The position numbers and the translations under genes are program-made. A stretch of 64,000 bases of DNA from JAWPMT01 sp965215825 (GTDB taxonomy: Bacteria; Bacteroidota; Bacteroidia; Cytophagales; Cyclobacteriaceae), in the NCBI GenBank assembly GCA_965215825.1, contig CBDCEM010000003.1:682001-746000 (forward strand), in the 5' to 3' direction. The notes beneath the pieces are model-generated. The model was given only the letters and a program-made list of their open reading frames with translations. It did not search any database and was not told the DNA's origin. Of the stretch, positions 54,057-61,279 are shown piece by piece. How positions within the stretch are numbered: position 1 is the stretch's first letter; each line of letters opens with the position of its first letter.

Positions 54057-54181
54057 ATTCTCATTGCCATCACTGTTTAATTGTCAACTGTAATTTGCCT
54101 TGTACTACATTAAAAATAATAAATGTTGAACTATGATCCCATTGCTAAATTTCACTCGATACAAATAATGGAATATTCAAC

Positions 54182-54670
54182 TCATTTGTAGTTTTTAAAA
54201 ACCCTTGAATAGTTTTCCTTGTTTACAGTCTTTCCGGTTTCTATGTAATACTTCATGCCAAAGAGATGCTTATATATAGGTTTTTTGAGTTGGCCTCTCA
54301 TTAGGTATTTCATGAAACCAGGATTGAATGAATTGAAGGAGGTCATCTTGATCTCAGTGACATGATCTCCTTTCGCAGTTAACTCGTAAGTGGCTGACAT
54401 TTCATTCACAAATGGCAAATTGTGTTCGGTCACAACAACCGTAAAGCTGTCATTGCCGTTTACCTCGGTTATTTTTTCGTCCAGATAAAGCTTGTCTGTA
54501 AACTCAGTGTGTCGGACACAGTTTAATTCCCCTTTTGTAGCGTCGTTCATATAACCAGAGGATTGCATCGTTGGGTTGTGAATATGGATATCCCCATATT
54601 GATTAAAAAGTACATCCCATGTCTTTTCTTTTGAGGCCTTAACTACCTCTATAAATTCTGATTTGTTCAT
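54182..54670 (-). CDS. SRPBCC-family protein, divergent from HxlR
   Basis: A 162-residue START/SRPBCC protein: FIEVVKASKEKTWDVLFNQYGD at the N-terminus, central strands (FTVVVTEHNLPFVNEMSATYEL) and a C-terminal helix. Relatives bind hydrophobic ligands. It is transcribed away from the HxlR gene across 65 bp that contain two matching operators, so it is the probable HxlR target. Confidence 0.75.
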   Translation of the reverse strand: MNKSEFIEVVKASKEKTWDVLFNQYGDIHIHNPTMQSSGYMNDATKGELNCVRHTEFTDKLYLDEKITEVNGNDSFTVVVTEHNLPFVNEMSATYELTAKGDHVTEIKMTSFNSFNPGFMKYLMRGQLKKPIYKHLFGMKYYIETGKTVNKENYSRVFKNYK

Positions 54671-54697
54671 ATAGTTGTGGTTTAACTATTAACTTTA

Positions 54698-54742
54698 CTT
54701 TCAATTCGAAAGCAAAAATAATAATTACTTTCAAAATGAAAG
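54698..54742. promoter_or_regulatory. Twin CTTTC-N5-GAAAG operators, HxlR-type
   Basis: CTTTCAATTCGAAAG (54698-54712) and CTTTCAAAATGAAAG (54728-54742) share the same arms and lie 30 bp apart, about three helical turns, in the gap between the divergent SRPBCC and HxlR genes. The second overlaps the HxlR start codon at 54736. Autorepression by HxlR is the simplest reading. Confidence 0.65.
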
Positions 54743-55155
54743 CGAAAAGTGAGGAAATTAATTTTCGGTCTAAATGTCCAATAAGCTCTGCCCTGGATTT
54801 ATTTGGTGATAAATGGTCACTATTAATTGTCCGTGATTTGGTGTATTTCGGAGAAAGAACGTTCAAGGAATTTTCAAATGCTGATGAGAAGATATCATCT
54901 GCTCGCCTGTCGGACCGACTGCATAAACTTGATAATCTGGGACTCCTTAATAAGGTCAATCATCCCACTAATAAGAAAGTGTTCATTTACAGTTTGACGG
55001 AAAAAGGAGTGGATCTCTTTCCTGTCATTGCCGAATATGTTAGATGGAGTAACAAATATTTGAGTGAGCACCTTACGGAACCGGCAAAGCAATTTGCCCG
55101 GAACCTTGAAGAGGACAGGGAAGGCACCTTAAATCAGTTTATGAAGCGGAATTGA
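54736..55155 (+). CDS. HxlR-family regulator
   Basis: A 139-residue MarR-like winged-helix protein: CPISSALDLFGDKWSLLIVRDLVYFGERTF is the family signature with its N-terminal Cys, followed by the recognition helix (ISSARLSDRLHKLDNLGLL) and the wing KKVFIYSLTEKG. HxlR proteins often respond to electrophiles or redox change through that Cys. The start ATG lies inside its second operator. Confidence 0.9.
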   Translation: MKAKSEEINFRSKCPISSALDLFGDKWSLLIVRDLVYFGERTFKEFSNADEKISSARLSDRLHKLDNLGLLNKVNHPTNKKVFIYSLTEKGVDLFPVIAEYVRWSNKYLSEHLTEPAKQFARNLEEDREGTLNQFMKRN

Positions 55156-55159
55156 TACT

Positions 55160-55285
55160 ATGAAAGTGAAAATTCATGATGGTTCAGAACTACATTGCTT
55201 TCCGGATCGGATAGGAAACATCTTTGAGTCTCAATCTTATCAGCAAAGCCATCCCATTGAGTTGCGCAACATCAATGACTGCTAG
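55160..55285 (+). CDS. Possible 41-residue protein after HxlR
   Basis: ATG at 55160, five bases after the HxlR stop, opens a 41-codon frame (MKVKIHDGSELHCF, then RIGNIFESQSYQQSHPIEL) ended by TAG at 55283. It overlaps the convergent lipoprotein gene by 14 bp. Spacing suggests cotranscription with HxlR, but the size makes this uncertain. Confidence 0.25.
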   Translation: MKVKIHDGSELHCFPDRIGNIFESQSYQQSHPIELRNINDC

Positions 55286-55847
55286 AAGCCTTCTGTTCAG
55301 TGAAAAGTGTCAAGCCTTGTATCATTCCCTTGACACATTCACAGGGTGTTGGGCCACCCTCCCAAATCCCAATGCAGGGTACTTCGATGAGGTTAGAATG
55401 ATTTGTCTTTACCCAATCTTTTGCCTCATAATATACATCAAGGTCGTTTGAAGTTGTTTCAACTGAAACAATCTGCTGATTAAGAATTGATATGTGAAAG
55501 GAATCTGTAACGTTAAACTCAATATTCAAAGCGCTCATGAGGTCGTCCTCAACTGTGATGGGACAAGAAATCAGCGTGTCACCTTTTAATATAAAATCGT
55601 TCTTTGCAAATATCTTGTAGTTAGCGCATTCAGCCCATTTTTGATAGAACAATATATTAGGTTGAGATTCAACCGCTTTACTTAGGACCGACTTCAGAGA
55701 ATCCTCATTAAAAGAATAAAACGCCTCAATAAATTGATTAGCCAAGTCGAGATTGTGATTTGAGGTTTTAGAACTTTCAGGGGACGAACCACTCGTGCAT
55801 CCAGCTAATACCAAGATCAATAAAAAAGCAATTGGTTTTAATTTCAT
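55272..55847 (-). CDS. Lipoprotein of unknown function
   Basis: A 191-residue lipoprotein (MKLKPIAFLLILVLAGC, lipid Cys at 17) with a Ser-rich linker. The part from about residue 32 begins with a helix (DLANQFIEAFYSFNEDSLKSVL) like SnoaL/DUF4440 (NTF2-like) domains and continues with beta strands. Near the C-terminus are Cys pairs (PCIGIW, TPCECVKGM). No certain family. Confidence 0.6.
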   Translation of the reverse strand: MKLKPIAFLLILVLAGCTSGSSPESSKTSNHNLDLANQFIEAFYSFNEDSLKSVLSKAVESQPNILFYQKWAECANYKIFAKNDFILKGDTLISCPITVEDDLMSALNIEFNVTDSFHISILNQQIVSVETTSNDLDVYYEAKDWVKTNHSNLIEVPCIGIWEGGPTPCECVKGMIQGLTLFTEQKASSSH

Positions 55848-56011
55848 GATTAAACTTTATCTGCCAGGGATCTAGCTACCGAATACACGCTGTAAACTCC
55901 GAGCTTGATTATTAAGGCTAAAAAAAGCTTTTCTGTAGACGCCCGGCAAACGGGACATTTAGCAGATCCTGTTCTAGCAATCAAGATAAGGCCATCTTCA
56001 ATCGTCGTTTG

Positions 56012-57301
56012 TTACTTGTAAACCCAGGTGTCGAAAAAATCATCTAGATCTGAACCAGTTGCTTTTTCCATAACCAATTTAAAATCTTCTGTTTTTACTG
56101 ATTTTCCGAAATAGGTTTTGCTGTAAGCTCGGATACCCTTCCAGAAAGCTTCATCACCAAGCTCTTCTCTCAATAGGTGCAACACGTAAGCTCCTTTATA
56201 ATAAACAACATTGCGATTATCTCTTGATGGTTTCCACTCCTTAAAGATCAGTGACCTGTCTTTGCCCCTCTCAACTAAATCATCATAGATGCCCTTATAT
56301 ATTGATATATCCGCCTGATACTTTTCTTTGCCAAATTTATGTTCGCTAAAAGCCGAAGACATGTACACAGCGAATGCTTCATTTAGCCAAAAATGCCCGA
56401 AATCTTCGCATGTTATCATGTTGCCCCACCATTGGTGTGCTAACTCGTGAGAAGTTAGATGGATTTCGGAACTATCTTCAAAAACGAAATCAGGGTATAA
56501 TTTTGATAAAACAGAAAAACCTGACATCTCTTGATAGTGACTGCCAATTAAGATTTGAGAGTAAGACTCTTGTACATACGCAACACCTGATTTCTGTTCA
56601 AAAAACTCAAGAATGTTCGGGGTTGCCTTAAATACTTTTTTGAGCTCATTCTCATCCAGTTCGGAAGAGTAATAATGCAGTTTTATATCACCGATTTGAT
56701 CAGTTACCTCAGTAAATGATCCGATAACAAAACCATAAGTATAAGGTGGTGTTTCATAGGCTTGATTCCATTTATGTACCACTTTGTCCAATCTTTCTTC
56801 CAACCCTAATAGCTCGCCACTAGCAACGGATTGTAGTCCTTTTGGGAGTATAATACTGAGCGAAAAAGTTGCTCTGTCACTCGGCTTGTTGTTACAAACC
56901 ATCCATTGATCGGTAAAATAGACGGTATGCGCCTGGCTTAAACCTGGGTTAAACAGAAGCCCTTTTTTTGGATTTCCATGGTAATGGATGGTTATTTCAT
57001 GCTGAGTTTGTCCCTGTGTGGAGAGCTCTATAGACAATGTTGAATTAACTTGATTATGGGATGAAACACTTGATCCCAACACTTCATCAATTTCGAGTTT
57101 CGCGGCATCTAGTGTTATCCTTTTTGTATCCGCTGTTACTTCAAACTGAATCAGAATACTTCCTTTGATATGCTGGGTTTGTATATTGGGCTCAATAGTC
57201 AAATCATAACTTAAGACATCAAGTTCAGTTTCCTGAGAATAAATAGCGATTGCCAGGAAGCTACTCCAGATGACCAGGATGATTTTTTTGTTAATGAGCA
57301 T
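56012..57301 (-). CDS. Exported M1-family aminopeptidase-like metallopeptidase (short form)
   Basis: A 429-residue exported zinc peptidase with a signal peptide (cleavage after YSQ, residue 23). The N-terminal beta domain covers about 24-200. Zinc site: HELAH 285-289 with WWGN behind it and the third ligand E308 in NEAFAVY. The substrate-binding GAMEN position reads SHYQEMSG (about 254-261), a divergent version. The C-terminal helical domain of full M1 enzymes is missing, so this is the short class. Confidence 0.87.
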   Translation of the reverse strand: MLINKKIILVIWSSFLAIAIYSQETELDVLSYDLTIEPNIQTQHIKGSILIQFEVTADTKRITLDAAKLEIDEVLGSSVSSHNQVNSTLSIELSTQGQTQHEITIHYHGNPKKGLLFNPGLSQAHTVYFTDQWMVCNNKPSDRATFSLSIILPKGLQSVASGELLGLEERLDKVVHKWNQAYETPPYTYGFVIGSFTEVTDQIGDIKLHYYSSELDENELKKVFKATPNILEFFEQKSGVAYVQESYSQILIGSHYQEMSGFSVLSKLYPDFVFEDSSEIHLTSHELAHQWWGNMITCEDFGHFWLNEAFAVYMSSAFSEHKFGKEKYQADISIYKGIYDDLVERGKDRSLIFKEWKPSRDNRNVVYYKGAYVLHLLREELGDEAFWKGIRAYSKTYFGKSVKTEDFKLVMEKATGSDLDDFFDTWVYK

Positions 57302-57357
57302 TTGTGATTATCGAGGAATAGGAGGATAGTATTGATTTCCGAATTCGTCGATTTTGC

Positions 57358-57876
57358 TTATGGGTTCAAATACTTTGTTTTAATAAAGTTACAATGGTGA
57401 ATGTTATGGCCGATCATAGCAAAGCCAAGTGTCCTGGGTGTATAAATTTGGTTATTGGCAGTTCCTTTAAAGTCTAACATCTCCGGTTTGAGATTTCTAT
57501 AAATCCAAATAGTTGAGTTCCGCACGGCGAGATATTCCTCTTGTAAGTCAGAGAGTTTTATATCCGTTTGATTTGCGTTTTCTATGTAGTCATTTTCTTC
57601 CACGCCCGATAAATTTGTACGGTCAAACCGTGAAAATCGAAACGCCCGGTATGCGAAAATTCTTTCCATATCTATCACATGTCGCAAGACTTCCTTAGTA
57701 GTCCATTTGGTTGGTTGGTAAGAATGGTTTTCTAATTCGGGAGAAATTTGTTTAAAAACACTAAGGGTTAGTTCCTTACTTTTTTCGAATTCAGAGAATA
57801 AATCATCGGACCGTATCAGATCAAAAAAATATCCGCAATACGCAGGTGCGTCTTTGTAAATGGCTTTGTTTTTCAT
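57358..57876 (-). CDS. DinB-family protein
   Basis: A 172-residue four-helix-bundle protein of the DinB/YfiT group. The metal-ligand histidines are visible: one in VLRHVIDMERIFAYRAFRF and two near the end in MIGHNIHHCNFIKTKYL; the Trp-Thr-Lys start TKWTTKEVLRH is typical. Members are thiol-dependent transferases or unknown. It follows no clear operon partner; the M1 gene downstream begins 57 bp later. Confidence 0.85.
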   Translation of the reverse strand: MKNKAIYKDAPAYCGYFFDLIRSDDLFSEFEKSKELTLSVFKQISPELENHSYQPTKWTTKEVLRHVIDMERIFAYRAFRFSRFDRTNLSGVEENDYIENANQTDIKLSDLQEEYLAVRNSTIWIYRNLKPEMLDFKGTANNQIYTPRTLGFAMIGHNIHHCNFIKTKYLNP

Positions 57877-58119
57877 GTAAAAATGTTCTTTTTACTCACT
57901 TTGATTTTGCAGTTGCTTCAATGTTTGTGGAGTGTCTTCTTATCAATGACCACTCATGTCACAGCTATTTCTTTGAGATTAAAAGTAGCGATCTTGCTAC
58001 AAACGTACAATGCCAACAACCAGATGGCCTGTTGATCGAGGTATCTGCCGGAATTACAAAACGTTCTTCGACGCCTAAATTATTTCCAACTCAATATGCA
58101 ACTCTGAAAAATATTTATT

Positions 58120-58168
58120 CTCTTTTTCGTAATAAATTATTAGTTTTCATGTTTATTACGAAAAAGAG
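58120..58168. promoter_or_regulatory. Candidate PadR operator, 17-bp perfect inverted repeat
   Basis: CTCTTTTTCGTAATAAA (58120-58136) and TTTATTACGAAAAAGAG (58152-58168) are exact reverse complements with 15 bases between, ending 5 bp before the PadR ATG. TTTCGTAATA also occurs in the inverted repeat at 17734-17777. The rest of the 57877-58173 gap holds no gene that I can support. Confidence 0.72.
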
Positions 58169-58173
58169 AGGAA

Positions 58174-58512
58174 ATGAAAAAGATCACTTTAGGTGCATTT
58201 GAGGAGTTGGTCCTCCTTGCCACGGGAGTGCTTCAGGACAATGCTTACGGGGTTACCATTAAACTGGAACTGGAGCATCAACTGAATAAAAAGATAAGCC
58301 TTGGTGCGCTGTATGCGGCGCTTCAGCGCCTCGAGGAAAAGGGTTGGGTTAATTCCAGAATTGGTGGCATAACAGAAAAACAGGGGGGGAGAAGAAAGCA
58401 ATACTATGATATTACCAAAGAGGGTGTAATGGTGTTGAATGAGGTCCGCGACATGCGAAATGAGCTTTTCAATCGCCTTCCTCAGACCAAAATCGACTGG
58501 CTAAAATCATGA
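58174..58512 (+). CDS. PadR-family regulator (second permease operon)
   Basis: A 112-residue PadR winged-helix protein (LGAFEELVLLATGVLQDNAYGVTIKLELE, then ISLGALYAALQRLEEKGWVNS and the wing KQGGRRKQYYDITKEG). It overlaps the permease by four bases (ATGA). An AGAGAGG lies directly before the start, a strong Shine-Dalgarno. The perfect inverted repeat ahead suggests autorepression. Confidence 0.92.
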   Translation: MKKITLGAFEELVLLATGVLQDNAYGVTIKLELEHQLNKKISLGALYAALQRLEEKGWVNSRIGGITEKQGGRRKQYYDITKEGVMVLNEVRDMRNELFNRLPQTKIDWLKS

Positions 58513-61124
58513 GTTCAGGGCATCAAAAAGTAACTCCTCCAAAGTTCGGTGCATGGCTTCTTGAGAGCTTTTGTTCCTATGACTTTCTCCCTACCGCCCT
58601 TTGGGATTTGGAAGAGTTATTCCAGGCCAATGTAGCGACTAAAGGTCTTCGAAAAGCCAGGTTAATCTACCTGATAGAAGTATTTGGTATCATTATCCAT
58701 CTTTTTTTCAAAGGAAAAAGTCAATACTCTATCAACAAATTCGCCATGTTAAAACACAATATCCTCATCTCCGTCAGAAGTTTCAAGCGTTTCAAAACTA
58801 CCTTCTTTATTAACCTCTTTGGACTGGCTAGCGGGCTGGCTTGTACATTACTCATTTACTTCTGGGTTGCAGATGAAATGAGCGTGGATAAATTTCATGC
58901 GAACAATTCAGCTATCTATCAGGTGCTGAGAAACGTGCCCCAACAGAACGGAGAGGTTAGGACGACTTCCTCAATGCCGGGCACTTTAGCAGAGGAGTTG
59001 ATAGCCAGGTTTCCTGAGGTAGAAACAGCAGCTATGGTCTGGTCACCTGAAGTTTTAGGTGGGAAAGATGGCTATGTTTCCTTCGATGAAAACCAATTCC
59101 GAACCCGAGCCTACTTTGTAGGTCCAACCTTTTTGCAAATCCTGTCATTCCCAATGATTGAAGGAAATGCTAACTCGGTCTTGAGGGACAAATCTGAAAT
59201 ACTGATTTCTGAATCATTAGCGAAAAAAATGTTTGGCTCGACCACCAATGTGGTAAGTAGGTCGATCAAGTTAAACGATGGAAAAGCCACAGGAGAATAC
59301 CTGATCAGTGGAATTTTCAAGGATTTACCGCAGAATTCTACTATTCAATTTGATGTGCTTCTTAGCTCACAAATCATGATGGATGCTTACAGATATATGA
59401 AAAGCTGGGGCAATACCAATCCAGATGCCCTTGTGTTGTTGAAACCTACGGCCTCAGCGGAGACTTTCAATGAGAAAATTGAAAACCTCATTCAAACCAA
59501 ATACGAGAATTCTAAATCGACCTTGTTCATTCAGAAATTTTCCGATAGGTATCTCCGGGGATCATATGAAAATGGAAAAGTGAGTGACGGCAGAATTGCC
59601 TATGTGCGTCTCTTCTCAGCAATGGCGCTCATCACGCTGGTAATAGCCTGTATCAACTTCATGAATTTGTCAACAGCAAAAGCAGCGGGCAGACTCAGAG
59701 AAATTGGGGTCAAAAAGGCCTTGGGAACAACAAGAAGGGCGATGATGGGACAATATTTTACAGAGTCGTTACTTGTTACCATAATAGGTACCATATTGGC
59801 CTTAGGTATTGTAATATTGGTAATACCACAATTTAATTCCATCACAGGCAAAACTTTATCCATAAAATTCAGCACCGAGTTACTGGCTGCCATCGTTTCA
59901 ATTATTCTAATAACAGCAAGCTTAGCTGGCAGCTACCCTGCCATTTATCTTTCACGACTCAAAGCAACCGAATCCTTAAAAGGAAAGTTGGCTAAAAACT
60001 TCGGTGACATGTGGGTGAGAAAAGGATTAGTGGTATTTCAGTTTTCTATTTCTATTGTCTTGATCGTGAGTGTGCTCATTATTTCACGACAAATCGATTA
60101 CATACAATCAAAAGACCTGGGTTATGAACGTGCCAATGTGCTCAAATTCAGCAATGATGGTATAGAAGAAACGGCGTACAAAGGTTTCTTGAGTCGTCTT
60201 GAAAGTATACCAGGCGTCACGAGTACTTCTTCGATCTATCATAACCTGACAGGAGACCATGGGAAAACCCAAAGTGTTAGCTGGCCTGGTAAGACCTCAG
60301 ATCAGAAGATAACTTTCATTAACCTTGAAATGAGCCCCGGATACCTGAAAACAATGGGGATGCAATTGATCAAGGGTAGGGCATTTGATCGTAACCGCTC
60401 GAATGAAGAAGGCAAAATTATCCTTAACGAAACCGCTATCAAGAAAATGGAATTAGCTGATCCTGTTGGCAAAAAGATGGTGTTGTGGGGTGCAGAGGAG
60501 AAGGAAATCATTGGCGTTGTGGCAGATTTTCACGCAGAGTCACTTTATGAGACCATCTTACCCACTTTCATTCAGGCTTATCCGATGAATGACCATACGA
60601 TTGTCAAAATCCAACCGGGAAAGACCCTGCAAACATTGGGTCAAATCGAGAAAGGTTTTGAGGAATTTAGCAACGGATTGCCATTTGAATTCAGTTTTCT
60701 CGAAGATCAATATCAAGGCATGTATGAGAGCGAAAGAAGAGTAGCTGATTTAGCAAAATACTTTACCGTAATTGCCGTTATCATTTCCTGTTTGGGCCTA
60801 TTGGGTTTGACCGCCTTTACGGCCGAAAAAAGAGGTAAGGAAATCGGAATTAGAAAGGTTTTGGGGGCTGGCATTTGGCGAATCGTTACCATGCTCTCAT
60901 TCGACTTCACAAAAATGGTACTGCTCGCGCTATTAATAGGCTTACCTGTTAGTTATATACTTGCCATGAATTGGTTATCCGATTTCAAATTCCGTATTGG
61001 CCTTGAGCCCTGGTATTTCCTGATATCCGCATTCATCATTCTTGGAATTTCATTGTTGACTGTAGGTTTCCAAACCCTAAAGACGTCTTATACAAATCCA
61101 ATAGATTCCTTGCGAAATGAATAG
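58509..61124 (+). CDS. FtsX-like ABC permease with prefix domain (second copy)
   Basis: An 871-residue permease, same plan as the one at 18119: prefix domain (LWDLEELFQANVATKG, about 1-75), helix and MacB-like periplasmic domain, three helices (TLVIACINFMNLSTAKAAGRLREIGVKKALG), then the repeated unit, ending with KEIGIRKVLGAGIWRIVTML and the last helices. Both halves keep the EIGV/IRKxLG coupling motif. No ATPase gene is adjacent. Probably releases or moves an amphipathic compound or takes part in envelope stress, as PadR-linked permeases do. Confidence 0.9.
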   Translation: MSSGHQKVTPPKFGAWLLESFCSYDFLPTALWDLEELFQANVATKGLRKARLIYLIEVFGIIIHLFFKGKSQYSINKFAMLKHNILISVRSFKRFKTTFFINLFGLASGLACTLLIYFWVADEMSVDKFHANNSAIYQVLRNVPQQNGEVRTTSSMPGTLAEELIARFPEVETAAMVWSPEVLGGKDGYVSFDENQFRTRAYFVGPTFLQILSFPMIEGNANSVLRDKSEILISESLAKKMFGSTTNVVSRSIKLNDGKATGEYLISGIFKDLPQNSTIQFDVLLSSQIMMDAYRYMKSWGNTNPDALVLLKPTASAETFNEKIENLIQTKYENSKSTLFIQKFSDRYLRGSYENGKVSDGRIAYVRLFSAMALITLVIACINFMNLSTAKAAGRLREIGVKKALGTTRRAMMGQYFTESLLVTIIGTILALGIVILVIPQFNSITGKTLSIKFSTELLAAIVSIILITASLAGSYPAIYLSRLKATESLKGKLAKNFGDMWVRKGLVVFQFSISIVLIVSVLIISRQIDYIQSKDLGYERANVLKFSNDGIEETAYKGFLSRLESIPGVTSTSSIYHNLTGDHGKTQSVSWPGKTSDQKITFINLEMSPGYLKTMGMQLIKGRAFDRNRSNEEGKIILNETAIKKMELADPVGKKMVLWGAEEKEIIGVVADFHAESLYETILPTFIQAYPMNDHTIVKIQPGKTLQTLGQIEKGFEEFSNGLPFEFSFLEDQYQGMYESERRVADLAKYFTVIAVIISCLGLLGLTAFTAEKRGKEIGIRKVLGAGIWRIVTMLSFDFTKMVLLALLIGLPVSYILAMNWLSDFKFRIGLEPWYFLISAFIILGISLLTVGFQTLKTSYTNPIDSLRNE

Positions 61125-61279
61125 CCTCATTTGCTTGCCTCGTAATAGGAAAGAAGCACAGAGTCAAAATTATGGTTCATGCTTTAGGGCACATTCAAAG
61201 TAAAGGTGCTATGTTTCTGCATAAAACTCTTAGACAGGATATGTGCCAAGTCATGTTTCCAATAATACCATACTGCCAC

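Noticed and set aside
57846..58202. Plus-strand 118-codon frame overlapping the DinB start and the PadR operator
   Set aside because: It covers a perfect inverted repeat and the PadR start in another frame; composition is not protein-like.
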